64,000 nt of DNA from an uncultured Lactobacillus sp. (GTDB lineage Bacteria > Bacillota > Bacilli > Lactobacillales > Lactobacillaceae). The notes under the pieces are model-generated. The model ran no database searches, was not told the DNA's origin, and saw only the letters and a program-made list of their open reading frames with translations. Made by a program: the position numbers and the translations under genes. This document shows, piece by piece, positions 49,715-58,476 of the stretch (the first letter of the stretch is position 1; each line of letters starts with the position of its first letter). The stretch lies in assembly GCA_910589675.1 (NCBI GenBank), contig CAJUTO010000001.1:1-64000 (forward strand). Reading direction: 5' to 3'.

Positions 49715-50950
49715 TTAGTTAGCTTCCTCTTTACCTTTTAAAGTTGTAGTAAATATATCACTTTTATCCAATATATTTTCAACAGCTGTATAAAATTCAT
49801 TAAAACTTAAAGATTGAATTGCTTGAGCTGCCGAATTAAAATTGTCATTTTCAAGTCCATATTCTGCTTCTTCAATAGCAATTGTACTAAGATCATCAAA
49901 TTCTCTAATAGTCTGTGCCAATGCTTCCTTTTTTTGAAATACAAAGGACTCTTCCGTAACAGGAACTTCCAAAAGTTGGCTCTTAATATTCTTTAAAAAC
50001 AAATCTGGCTTACTAGAAGCGCCGATAATTGTAGCAAAATTACCCGCAGTAGTATATGAGACCTGCAGCTCCATTGGTGAATTTAGAATACCTTGTTTTT
50101 GCATCTTTTCAAACCAAGGACTAGTTACTCCTAGCTTTGCTTGAAGCATCATTTCAAAAATACTTTGTGCTGTGCTATTCCTCAAACCTACTTTTTTAAA
50201 GTCAGGTAGTTTTATTCCTATACCGACCCTAGACGTAATTAAATCGGATGCAATAATTTTATTATGCTCTTTTTGAGAATTTACAATGGATAATTTTTTA
50301 GGTGCAACTTTTTTAGAAATTAAATATTTACTCTCAAGTTTCCCTACCTCACGTAAAATTTCTTTAGTTTGGTTTTCGCTGAATCCACCACAAGCAACAA
50401 ATTCCATCCGGCAACTAACATAGTTATTGTCATAAATTTCTTGTAAAATTTCTGGCGTCATTTTTTTCAAACTAGATTTTGTACCGGTTAAATCTTCTGC
50501 CAAACTTGTTTTCGGAAACATCATTTGCATTAATTCATAATTTACTTGCCAATTGGGGTCGTCTTGATACATCGCTAATTCTTGAGCAATAATTTTTGAT
50601 TCTTTAGCAACATTGCTTTTGGTGAAATGCGTTGTTCCGACTAATTCAAAAATTAATGGTAAAACCTGACGCCAATGTTCAGTAAAGCTCGCATAAAACA
50701 TTGTTTCATTATAGGTAGTAAACGCATTCGTCGAAGCTCCAAGTTCTTCAAAACGTTGCGAAATGTCACCATCTTTTTTAGTAAATAATTTATGCTCTAA
50801 AAAATGTGCTCCACCACATAATTTTTGAGGATCACTGCCACCAAAATCTACGATTATTCCCATAAACTTTTGTGCAAAAAGTGGTCTCCTAATTACTTTT
50901 GCACGAAATCCAGACTTGTAATCTCTAGTTGTTACATCTAATTTTTTCAT
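49715..50950 (-). CDS. ymfH: M16-family zinc peptidase (YmfH-like)
   Basis: This 411-aa protein is a zinc metallopeptidase of the M16B (pitrilysin-like) group. The inverted zinc motif HFLEH is at about residues 49-53, and a downstream ALAM/ELAMYQDDP stretch supplies the third ligand glutamate. I chose the ATG at 50950, which overlaps the ymfF stop codon as ATGA; a TTG at 50959 would add three residues. With ymfF it probably forms a two-subunit enzyme, one subunit active and one not. In other Firmicutes such pairs are near ftsK and pgsA, as here. Confidence 0.9.
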   Translation of the reverse strand: MKKLDVTTRDYKSGFRAKVIRRPLFAQKFMGIIVDFGGSDPQKLCGGAHFLEHKLFTKKDGDISQRFEELGASTNAFTTYNETMFYASFTEHWRQVLPLIFELVGTTHFTKSNVAKESKIIAQELAMYQDDPNWQVNYELMQMMFPKTSLAEDLTGTKSSLKKMTPEILQEIYDNNYVSCRMEFVACGGFSENQTKEILREVGKLESKYLISKKVAPKKLSIVNSQKEHNKIIASDLITSRVGIGIKLPDFKKVGLRNSTAQSIFEMMLQAKLGVTSPWFEKMQKQGILNSPMELQVSYTTAGNFATIIGASSKPDLFLKNIKSQLLEVPVTEESFVFQKKEALAQTIREFDDLSTIAIEEAEYGLENDNFNSAAQAIQSLSFNEFYTAVENILDKSDIFTTTLKGKEEAN

Positions 50951-52161
50951 TTTAAACAATAGCTTTCGTTAAAGTATAATTTTTGGCTGAATTCAATTAA
51001 TTTATCTATCTTAAAGCGATCAACATCAGCAATTCTCTGTACAAAAGTATAGTCACGCCCTCTTAGAGCATTGGCTAGCATCTGAATCAAAATCAAATCT
51101 TGCCGATCAGTACTAATTTGGTAGTTACGCTTTAAGGCAGATTTAGCCTTAGAGAAAATTCCTTCATTCACTTTTCCATCTTGTACTGCTTTTACACCCA
51201 TTTTAATTGCTTTAGAAGCAGCTGCTATTTTATCTTTAGAAATTCCTGTACTAATTAAAAATAGAGAATTATTGAGATAATTAGTCGCATCAATTGCATA
51301 TGCTGCTCCTAGTTTTTTTCTAACTTCAGTAAAGAGCTTAGACGACTCATCCCCAGCAAGATATTCTCCTAAAAATAATCCACCAAATTGTTTTAAATAT
51401 ATTGGAAGAGATTGATCATACCCATACCCAATTAAAAGCTGTGCTTGTTCACTCTTAAATTGTATCTCTCCTTCAATTGGATTTTCTTCTGCAGGAAGAG
51501 ACAATGTAGAAACTACAAAATCATCAAAATAGCCAGGCCAATCAAGTTGTGTTTGAACTAAGTCAGTTAAGCTATCGGGATCTTGTGCTTGTCCTAAACA
51601 AAAAGCTGGAGCATTTTTCAACGTATTAAAAAATGACTTAATTTCTTCTAAACTAGCGTTTTTGAGTGTCTTTTCATCCCCAAAAACACTATCTTGGTAA
51701 CTAGGCATATTTCGATACCAGGTATTAAAAAATCCGCTTAAAGAAACATTCGCCGGCAACTCATAATATTGTTTTCTTTCTTGTTCGAGTTGCCTTTTTG
51801 CTAATTCTAATAATTGACCATCAAAAAGAGGCTCTTTTACCACCTTAAAGAAGGCATCCATTATTACTTTATAATTATAGTCCGGATCTAAGATTTCACG
51901 TGGTTCAACGAAATTTATAGTATAAAAAACTACGATTTGATTTCCAAATACTTCAGGAAAAACTTGCAAACTCGTATTATAAAGGTTAGAAAAAGTTTTT
52001 GCCTGTAAGTTTATACCCGGAAATTCTTTAGTGGCATTGCTCTGCATGCAAGCTAAGATATTTGCTAATGCCAGTGTTTTTTTATCTAAAGGTAAACGTA
52101 AAAAACAGCCCAACGTGGCTGTTTTAAATTTTAAATTATGGTCAATTCTAATATTTGTCAT
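50947..52161 (-). CDS. ymfF: Inactive M16-family peptidase homologue (YmfF-like)
   Basis: This 404-aa protein has the M16 fold (a beta-rich start, GEYLAGDESSKLFTEVRKKLGAAYAIDA in the second half) but no HxxEH zinc motif. It is therefore a non-catalytic partner, as in the pairs of M16B enzymes. It starts 2 bases after ftsK and overlaps ymfH, fitting a heteromeric complex with matched expression. Substrate unknown. In streptococci and bacilli related pairs process signal or peptide products, but I infer no such role here. Confidence 0.88.
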   Translation of the reverse strand: MTNIRIDHNLKFKTATLGCFLRLPLDKKTLALANILACMQSNATKEFPGINLQAKTFSNLYNTSLQVFPEVFGNQIVVFYTINFVEPREILDPDYNYKVIMDAFFKVVKEPLFDGQLLELAKRQLEQERKQYYELPANVSLSGFFNTWYRNMPSYQDSVFGDEKTLKNASLEEIKSFFNTLKNAPAFCLGQAQDPDSLTDLVQTQLDWPGYFDDFVVSTLSLPAEENPIEGEIQFKSEQAQLLIGYGYDQSLPIYLKQFGGLFLGEYLAGDESSKLFTEVRKKLGAAYAIDATNYLNNSLFLISTGISKDKIAAASKAIKMGVKAVQDGKVNEGIFSKAKSALKRNYQISTDRQDLILIQMLANALRGRDYTFVQRIADVDRFKIDKLIEFSQKLYFNESYCLK

Positions 52162-52163
52162 AA

Positions 52164-54590
52164 TTACTGGTCATCGTCCTTTTCTGGTGGAATAAGTACT
52201 TGTCTAGGTTTTGATCCTTCGGATGGTCCGACAATTCCTTTAGCTTCCATTTCGTCTACAATTCTTGCAGCTCGATTATATCCAATTCTAAATCTACGTT
52301 GAAGCATAGAAACACTAGCTGATTGTTGCTTTCTCACTAAGGCTACTGCCTGATCATAAAATTCATCTTCAGGCTCATCTTCATTCTCAGCTTGACCCTC
52401 AGAATCATTTTTCGAAGGAATCATATCTTCGTTATATACGGCCTCTTGTTGTTCCTTTACCCAGGATACTATTTTTTCTACCTCAGTTACAGAGATATAT
52501 GCTCCCTGAACTCGCTCAGGCTTAGCAGCACCAATTGGCAAGAAGAGCATGTCTCCACGTCCTAGAAGTTTTTCTGCACCAACTTGATCCAAAATAGTTC
52601 GTGAATCTACTCCACTAGAAACAGCAAAAGAGATTCTTGAAGGAACATTTGCCTTAATTAACCCGGTGATAACATCAACACTAGGTCTTTGAGTTGCTAA
52701 AATCATGTGAATTCCTGCTGCTCGCGCCATCTGAGCTAAACGAACAATTGCATCTTCTACATCATGCCCGGCAACCATCATTAAATCACTTAACTCATCA
52801 ACAATCACTACAATATAAGGTAGCTTTTCCATTACTGAATTATTTTTATCAGCATTATTTTCAACTACTTTTTGATTGTACTCAGTAATATTTCGAACGC
52901 CTCCAGCAGCAAAAAGCTGGTAGCGTCTTTCCATTTCTTTAACAGTTTTACGCAAGGCATTCGTTGCTAATTTAGCATCTGTAACAACAGGGATTAGCAA
53001 ATGGGGAATTCCATTATACACAGAAAGTTCAACCATTTTTGGATCAATTAGTACTAACTTTACATCCTCAGGGTAAGCCTTCATCAAAACACTAGTAATA
53101 ATTGTGTTAATTGCAACAGACTTACCGGATCCAGTAGATCCCGCGATTAACAAGTGTGGCATCTTACGTAAATCTGCTGAAATTACTTTTCCTTCAACAT
53201 CTTTGCCTAACGGCACATCAAGCGAAACCTCTTTTGATTTTGCATCTTGATGAACCATAACATCTTTAAATGAAACGGCAGAAGTAGTTCGATTCGGCAC
53301 TTCAATACCAATTAATGGTTTACCTGGAATTGGAGCTTCAATACGGATATCTTTTGCAGCCAAAGCCAAAGCAAGATCATCCGCTAAGTTGACTATTTTA
53401 CTTACTTTCACTCCAACTGCTGGCTGGACTTCATAGCGAGTAACCGTTGGACCTAATACAGCTTTTTTTACGATAACATGCACGCCAAAGCTCTTAAAAG
53501 TTGACTCTAAAACTTCTGTATTTTTTTGAATTAAAGCCTTGTCTTGACTCTGATCTACATTTTTTATAGGTGACAATAAATTAATTGGCGGCTTTTTATA
53601 GTTGGGATTCTTTGGCTGACTACTTTGTTTTGTCTCTAAATCTCCATGATCAACAGTTTGAAGTTCTTGTTTCATCTTTTGATCTTCTTCAGCATAAGAA
53701 TGTGAAGCTGGCAAATCATCTGTAGAAGTATCTTCAACTTCTGTTGCTATCGGAGTGCTTTCTTGGGAAACTTCAATTGGAGGCTCAAATTTTGGACTGC
53801 TTTCTTCCTTAACTTTATTAGAAGCCGCAGGTTCACTATTAAAATCAGACATACTTGGGAAAGTATCATCATGATTATCTAAAGGATCGGTTAGTTTTTC
53901 TCGATTATTTAATTTTTCTTGCTTATTTTGCTCATGCTTTTCAACTAAATCGCTGTATTTACTTTTTAAAGCTTCTCCAGCATCTTTATTTTTCTCAATT
54001 ACTAATTGTGAACCTTTTTGAAAACCGGACAGCAAGGTAGCAAATTTCACGTTACAGATCATTAAAAGACCGATTAGCATCATCAACAAAGATATTACTT
54101 CAGATCCTACGGTTCCCAAAATTGGAAAAACAAGTTGATAAAACATGCTTCCAATAAAGCCGCCACCAACCTTAGTTGTAATCTGCGCCCGGGAAAATTC
54201 TTCACCAATTGATGTCAAAAAAGCATTTACAAATCCTTGATGAATCATCATTTGATTAAAAACGCGAGAACTTTCCCAAAGGAGTAAGCCTAAGTAAAAT
54301 ACACCTAACCCACTACCACGCTTCAAACTGAAATGCGGGGGTTGATTATAAATAACCATCACTAAGCCAAACAAACCAAGAATAATACTAGCTAAATAGT
54401 GGCTATCACCAACGAAAAATCGAATTAAATTAATTAGTTGTTGACTAAATAAACCGAAATGAACGCAACTTAAAACTGCTACTAAAACAAGTACTATTCC
54501 TGTAATGACCCAGTCCATACTTTGCTTTTTCTTTTTAGTAGTTGTTTTTTTCTTTTTTGTTGCCCTGCGTTTTCGTTTTTTAGCCATCAA
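52164..54590 (-). CDS. ftsK: DNA translocase FtsK/SpoIIIE
   Basis: This 808-aa protein clears chromosome DNA through the closing septum. Four membrane helices (about residues 28-195) are followed by an acidic/polar linker (about 215-345), the RecA-like motor with Walker A AGSTGSGKSVAINT near 488, and the C-terminal DNA-reading gamma domain (about 735-800, VALVRKQQSASVSMLQRRFRI). A very basic start (MMAKKRKRRATKKKKTTTKKK) is notable. Upstream lies a DUF1149 gene on the same strand. Confidence 0.95.
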   Translation of the reverse strand: MMAKKRKRRATKKKKTTTKKKKQSMDWVITGIVLVLVAVLSCVHFGLFSQQLINLIRFFVGDSHYLASIILGLFGLVMVIYNQPPHFSLKRGSGLGVFYLGLLLWESSRVFNQMMIHQGFVNAFLTSIGEEFSRAQITTKVGGGFIGSMFYQLVFPILGTVGSEVISLLMMLIGLLMICNVKFATLLSGFQKGSQLVIEKNKDAGEALKSKYSDLVEKHEQNKQEKLNNREKLTDPLDNHDDTFPSMSDFNSEPAASNKVKEESSPKFEPPIEVSQESTPIATEVEDTSTDDLPASHSYAEEDQKMKQELQTVDHGDLETKQSSQPKNPNYKKPPINLLSPIKNVDQSQDKALIQKNTEVLESTFKSFGVHVIVKKAVLGPTVTRYEVQPAVGVKVSKIVNLADDLALALAAKDIRIEAPIPGKPLIGIEVPNRTTSAVSFKDVMVHQDAKSKEVSLDVPLGKDVEGKVISADLRKMPHLLIAGSTGSGKSVAINTIITSVLMKAYPEDVKLVLIDPKMVELSVYNGIPHLLIPVVTDAKLATNALRKTVKEMERRYQLFAAGGVRNITEYNQKVVENNADKNNSVMEKLPYIVVIVDELSDLMMVAGHDVEDAIVRLAQMARAAGIHMILATQRPSVDVITGLIKANVPSRISFAVSSGVDSRTILDQVGAEKLLGRGDMLFLPIGAAKPERVQGAYISVTEVEKIVSWVKEQQEAVYNEDMIPSKNDSEGQAENEDEPEDEFYDQAVALVRKQQSASVSMLQRRFRIGYNRAARIVDEMEAKGIVGPSEGSKPRQVLIPPEKDDDQ

Positions 54591-54608
54591 GACACCTTCT
54601 CAATCTTT

Positions 54609-55043
54609 TTATTTGTCATCTTTATCTTTTTGATTATCCTTGTTTAACTCGTTAAAGTTCGACTTAAAACTAAGGTTAACTGGGTGATCTAAAGTTAATT
54701 GAGTAATTTCATAAGTCAAAGTTTCAATTTCTTCAACTAAAGGTCTAGAAAGTAGTTGATACTCTGACGGTTCTAAATCTGAACCATCCCCAAAATAGTC
54801 AACAAATTGAACCACTCTAGTAATTACTCCACTAACTGTAAAGTCACCTGGAGCAGGTGATACTTCAAAAGGAACGGCAATTTCGAAATATTTGCCATTC
54901 TTACCTTCATCTTGACTACCATCTTCTAAATCTTGATAAACCTGGCGCAAGGAAACATTAACTTCATTTTTCACCTTTTGTTCATCATTTAAATCATAGT
55001 GAAAAGAACGAACTACGATTGGGGTCATATTTTTAAAATCCAT
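54609..55043 (-). CDS. DUF1149-family protein
   Basis: The 144-aa protein matches the DUF1149 pattern by eye: alternating beta stretches around FHYDLNDEQKVKNEVNVSLR and FEVSPAPGDFTVSGVITRVVQFVDYFG. This family occurs in lactobacilli and streptococci and has been likened to SecB, with which it shares a similar small beta fold; that likeness is family knowledge and not proof of a chaperone function. It is acidic. It lies between trmL (1-base gap) and ftsK. Confidence 0.75.
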   Translation of the reverse strand: MDFKNMTPIVVRSFHYDLNDEQKVKNEVNVSLRQVYQDLEDGSQDEGKNGKYFEIAVPFEVSPAPGDFTVSGVITRVVQFVDYFGDGSDLEPSEYQLLSRPLVEEIETLTYEITQLTLDHPVNLSFKSNFNELNKDNQKDKDDK

Positions 55044-55044
55044 T

Positions 55045-55602
55045 TTAATTCTCTCCTAAATTTCTTTCATAACGTTCAGGACGATTGTAATTATCCTTTA
55101 ACTTATCATTTTCATAGTGATGGCTCTTTTCCATATTTGGAAAACCTTGCTGTCTTAAAGCTTCCAGCAGAACCATAGCAACTGAATTTGATAAATTATA
55201 ACAACGAATATTATCAGACATAGGAATTCTAAGATTCCTATCATAATATTCTCTCATAAAAGTTTCTGGCAAGCCTGTTGTTTCTTTACCAAAAACAAAA
55301 TAATAATCTTTATTGGGATCCGTATAGTCTACTTGAGCATAATTTTTTGAAGAAAACTTTGAGATTAAGTACATTTCATCATTTGGACCAAGTGTATTTA
55401 AAAAAGCTTCTAAATCATCATGCATTCTAATATCAACTTTATCCCAATAATCTAATCCAGCACGCTTCATTTTTTTATTATCAATTTGAAAGCCAAGCGG
55501 TTCGATTAAATCTAACACTGTATTAGTACCTGCACAAGTACGAGCAATATTTCCCGTATTTGCTGGCATCAATGGTTCATAAAGTACAACGTGATTTGTC
55601 AT
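55045..55602 (-). CDS. trmL: tRNA (cytidine/uridine-34 2'-O)-methyltransferase TrmL
   Basis: This 185-aa SPOUT methyltransferase modifies the wobble base of tRNA-Leu species. I chose the ATG at 55602 (MTNHVVLYEPLMPANTGNIART), which has AGGAG 8 bases upstream; the longer 226-aa frame would include a terminator-like hairpin. The deep knot region is clear: FGKETTGLPETFM near residue 100 and RCYNLSNSVAMVLLEALRQ near 138. It heads the unit trmL-DUF1149-ftsK-ymfF-ymfH-ymfI. Confidence 0.93.
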   Translation of the reverse strand: MTNHVVLYEPLMPANTGNIARTCAGTNTVLDLIEPLGFQIDNKKMKRAGLDYWDKVDIRMHDDLEAFLNTLGPNDEMYLISKFSSKNYAQVDYTDPNKDYYFVFGKETTGLPETFMREYYDRNLRIPMSDNIRCYNLSNSVAMVLLEALRQQGFPNMEKSHHYENDKLKDNYNRPERYERNLGEN

Positions 55603-55618
55603 AAAAAAACTCCTCTTG

Positions 55619-55657
55619 TAAAAAAACGCAGCACCTGTAATATGGCAAGTACCACGC
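55619..55657 (-). terminator. Hairpin terminator before trmL, with T-box-like sequence
   Basis: On the minus strand GCGTGGTACTTG pairs along 12 positions (several G-T) with CAGGTGCTGCGT around CCATATTA, then a T7 run. It ends the permease transcript. The arm contains GTGGTAC, as in T-box antiterminators. Confidence 0.7.
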
Positions 55658-55675
55658 TTAATTCTATCTTCAATT

Positions 55676-56857
55676 CTACTCTTTACTTCCTTGAGTATCA
55701 CTATCTTCGATTGACTCATCATCATAAAGATTTGAAATCTTACGATAATAATTGAATAGTCTGGTTACAATTATTTTGATTACAGCATAGACAGGGATGG
55801 CAAAAATAACTCCCCATAAACCAGCTACTGCGCTTGCACCAATTAATAGCAAAATAGTTGTAACAGGATTCATATTCATCTTATTTCCCATTACTAGTGG
55901 TGAAATAACGCGTCCTTCAAGTGTTTGCTCTATAGCAAAAACTATTAAGACTTTGATCAACATCATTGGAGAGCTGATTAATCCTAAAATAATTGCAGGA
56001 ATAAAGGCAATAAATGTACCAAAATATGGGATCATATTCAAAATTCCAGCTAAAACTGCTAATGTAATTCCATAATTTAATCCAATTACTGAATAACCTA
56101 TTGCAAACATTACTCCAACCCAGAAGGCAACAGTAATTTGACCTCGAATATAGGAAGCAACTGCTCCATTAATATCACTAAGTAAGCTTGAAAAACTAGG
56201 TTGTAGTTTTTTAGGAGCAAACTTAGTCACATAAGGATTCAAACGAGGACCATCTTTTAACATAAAGAATAAAACAAATGGTGCTGTTAATAAGGTCATA
56301 AAAATCATTGTAATTACGTTAACAGCAGATGACAAGTTACTCAAGGCTAAATTGAAGCTATCCTGACCTGTTTTAAATATTTTAGTTTGTGCATCAGAAA
56401 TAGCTTGATTAATTCCTCCGCGAACTCCATTTAAACGTGGATCGCGAATCATCTTTTCGAAACCTTTTTGTGCATCTTTCCAATAAGTTGGCCAATTCTT
56501 TACTAGGGAATCAGTTTGATGCTGAATAATAGGGATCAAAGTATTAATGATCCAAATCAATCCTCCTACAACGATAACAAATAGTAGAATAATCGTAATT
56601 ATTCGGGGAACTTTTAATTTTTTCTCCATCCAATCAACTACTGGATCCATTAAATAGTATTGGATTGATGCAACTAAAATTGGTGGAAAAATTGCATTAA
56701 AAAATGTCCAAAAAGGATTTAACACAAAAGAAATTTGGTTAAATACCAAAATGATCAAGAAGAACAATAAAATATTAAGTAAGGCTATGCTAAAACGGTT
56801 GTTCAAAAACCACTTAACAAAAAAATTACTCTTCTGATGATGTTTTTTTACATCCAT
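55676..56857 (-). CDS. AI-2E/PerM-family membrane transporter
   Basis: This 393-aa protein belongs to the AI-2E transporter (YueF/YhhQ-like, PF01594-type) family. It has about eight membrane helices, with the conserved NMIPYFGTFIAFIPAIILGL stretch and VISPLVMGNKMNMNPVTTIL near the C-terminus. The family name comes from a proposed role in AI-2 export; several members are instead Na+/H+ antiporters, so the true substrate is unknown. It is 11 bases downstream of the IIA-like gene and closed by a hairpin terminator. Confidence 0.85.
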   Translation of the reverse strand: MDVKKHHQKSNFFVKWFLNNRFSIALLNILLFFLIILVFNQISFVLNPFWTFFNAIFPPILVASIQYYLMDPVVDWMEKKLKVPRIITIILLFVIVVGGLIWIINTLIPIIQHQTDSLVKNWPTYWKDAQKGFEKMIRDPRLNGVRGGINQAISDAQTKIFKTGQDSFNLALSNLSSAVNVITMIFMTLLTAPFVLFFMLKDGPRLNPYVTKFAPKKLQPSFSSLLSDINGAVASYIRGQITVAFWVGVMFAIGYSVIGLNYGITLAVLAGILNMIPYFGTFIAFIPAIILGLISSPMMLIKVLIVFAIEQTLEGRVISPLVMGNKMNMNPVTTILLLIGASAVAGLWGVIFAIPVYAVIKIIVTRLFNYYRKISNLYDDESIEDSDTQGSKE

Positions 56858-56868
56858 AGCTTTCCCTC

Positions 56869-57249
56869 TTATCTATGTTCATAGGTAATCCAGTCGCCTA
56901 CCTTAAATTCTGGCATTTTTTCTTTAGAATCTTTTTCTAAATATATAGCATTAGTCATTGGCTTTTTTGGAACTTCATCAGTAAATACTAAAGTAGCATG
57001 ACCAATAGCTTGCATATTCATTTGAACCATTGGCCCAACATATAAGGCTAGATAAGTAGTACCATCAATTGTGATAGAATCGTCTTTTTTAAAGACAAAT
57101 TTTTCTACTGGTGTTGCTGGATCGAACCCTTGTAATACAGCAACATCCCGCAACTTATCAGTAGCTTTATTATCAAACAAAATTACGATGTTATCTGCTG
57201 GATCTAATGCTTCCGGACCAATAGCAGTAATTGTAGAATTCCATTTCAT
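56869..57249 (-). CDS. Orphan glucitol/sorbitol-type PTS IIA-like protein
   Basis: The 126-aa product resembles the GutA/SrlB IIA component: ITAIGPEALDPADNIVILF at the start, IGHATLVF late, and a C-terminal FKVGDWITYE. The ATG at 57249 has a GAGG site 9 bases upstream; a TTG at 57258 is less likely. In GutA the phosphorylated histidine lies in FIHCHGE; the aligned place here reads VLQGFDP, with no histidine. Only two histidines remain, neither in the expected place. No sorbitol PTS genes are nearby, so a regulatory or structural role is possible. Confidence 0.65.
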   Translation of the reverse strand: MKWNSTITAIGPEALDPADNIVILFDNKATDKLRDVAVLQGFDPATPVEKFVFKKDDSITIDGTTYLALYVGPMVQMNMQAIGHATLVFTDEVPKKPMTNAIYLEKDSKEKMPEFKVGDWITYEHR

Positions 57250-57388
57250 TTTTATCAACCTCTTTATTAAATTTTACCATATCAACTTATTTATCCAATA
57301 ACACTTAATTGCGATTGCCTATTCTTACTAAAAGGTAGAAAATAAATATGTTATGGAAAGTTTTTATCAGGAGGCTAACATAAAAATT

Positions 57389-58411
57389 ATGAAAGTTTGG
57401 TTTGGTGGCTATACGAGCCATGATTCAAAAGGTATTTATACCGCTAATGTTGAAAATGATGGAACTGATATTAAACTAACTAATATTAAAAACACTGTTG
57501 AAGTTGAAAGACCAACGTATTTCCAATTAGTTGGTGATTTATTGTTTACTATCATCCAAAAAGGCGACCAAAGCGGTATTGCTACCTATAGAATTAAAGA
57601 TGGTGAAGCTGAAAAATTAGATACCTATTTTCACAAAGGAGCAGCTCCTTGCTACATCAGTGTTGATTCACAAAAGCATTTAATTTTCACTGCAAATTAT
57701 CACTTAGCAACTATTAATGTGTTTTCTTACGATAAAAATGGAAAATTAACCTTTATTACCAACGATAAGCATGAGGGCCATGGACCAAGAGTAGAACAAG
57801 ATCAGGCTCACCCACATTTCTTCGATGAGACTCCTGCTGGTAATTTAGTTTCATGTGATTTAGGAATTGATGCTGTTGATTTTTATAAGTTAGATGACAA
57901 CGAATTAAAACACCTAGCACGCTATCAAATGGAAAAGGGCTTTGGTACTCGGCACATTACCTTTTCACCAGACGGTAAAACCATGTACATTGTTGGTGAA
58001 TTATCTAGTCAGGTTAATGTTGCCCGTTTAAATGAAAATACTTGGAAATTTGAGGATATAGCAACATATAAGACTATCCCTGATGATTTTACTGATCATA
58101 ATGGGGCTGCTGCAATCAGAATTTCGAAAGATGGAAAATTTATTTATATTTCTAATCGTGGTCATGATTCGATCGCTGTTTTTAAAGTTTTAGATGATGG
58201 AAAACTAGAATTAGCTCAAAGAATTTCTGTCTTTGGTTCCTTCCCGCGTGATTTTAACTGGGATAAGGCAGAAAAGTACCTAGTTGTAGCTAATCAAAAT
58301 ACTAATAACGCAACTCTTTACCGTCGAAATTCTGAAACTGGTAGTCTAACTCCAATTCAAAAAGATATTTCTGTTCCTGAAGCTACACGTGTATTATTTG
58401 AAGAGGATTGA
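57389..58411 (+). CDS. pgl: Lactonase-family beta-propeller (6-phosphogluconolactonase-like)
   Basis: This 340-aa protein has the seven-bladed Pgl/YkgB lactonase pattern: VWFGGYTSHDSKGIYT at the start, GPRVEQDQAHPHFF, ISNRGHDSIAVF and GSFPRDFNWD. It may hydrolyse 6-phosphogluconolactone in the oxidative pentose phosphate path. I chose the ATG at 57389; an AGGAGG site is present but lies 14 bases upstream, longer than ideal. An ATG at 57353 would add 12 residues, but it has no ribosome binding site. It ends at a terminator and has no operon partner. Confidence 0.85.
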   Translation: MKVWFGGYTSHDSKGIYTANVENDGTDIKLTNIKNTVEVERPTYFQLVGDLLFTIIQKGDQSGIATYRIKDGEAEKLDTYFHKGAAPCYISVDSQKHLIFTANYHLATINVFSYDKNGKLTFITNDKHEGHGPRVEQDQAHPHFFDETPAGNLVSCDLGIDAVDFYKLDDNELKHLARYQMEKGFGTRHITFSPDGKTMYIVGELSSQVNVARLNENTWKFEDIATYKTIPDDFTDHNGAAAIRISKDGKFIYISNRGHDSIAVFKVLDDGKLELAQRISVFGSFPRDFNWDKAEKYLVVANQNTNNATLYRRNSETGSLTPIQKDISVPEATRVLFEED

Positions 58412-58427
58412 AATTGTTCTATAAATT

Positions 58428-58457
58428 AAGCCATGAATACTCATGGCTTTTATTTAT
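58428..58457 (+). terminator. Terminator after the lactonase gene
   Basis: AAGCCATGA pairs with TCATGGCTT around ATAC, followed by a T-rich stretch. It separates the lactonase gene from the next gene and excludes an upstream start for that gene. Confidence 0.8.
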
Positions 58458-58476
58458 TGGAAAAAGGATACATAAT

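Noticed and set aside
55603..55725. Longer start for trmL (226 aa)
   Set aside because: The extension runs through a terminator hairpin and overlaps the permease gene; the ATG at 55602 has AGGAG.
58408..58476. Longer start for the DUF2075 gene
   Set aside because: The lactonase terminator lies inside this stretch; the ATG at 58477 has its own ribosome binding site.
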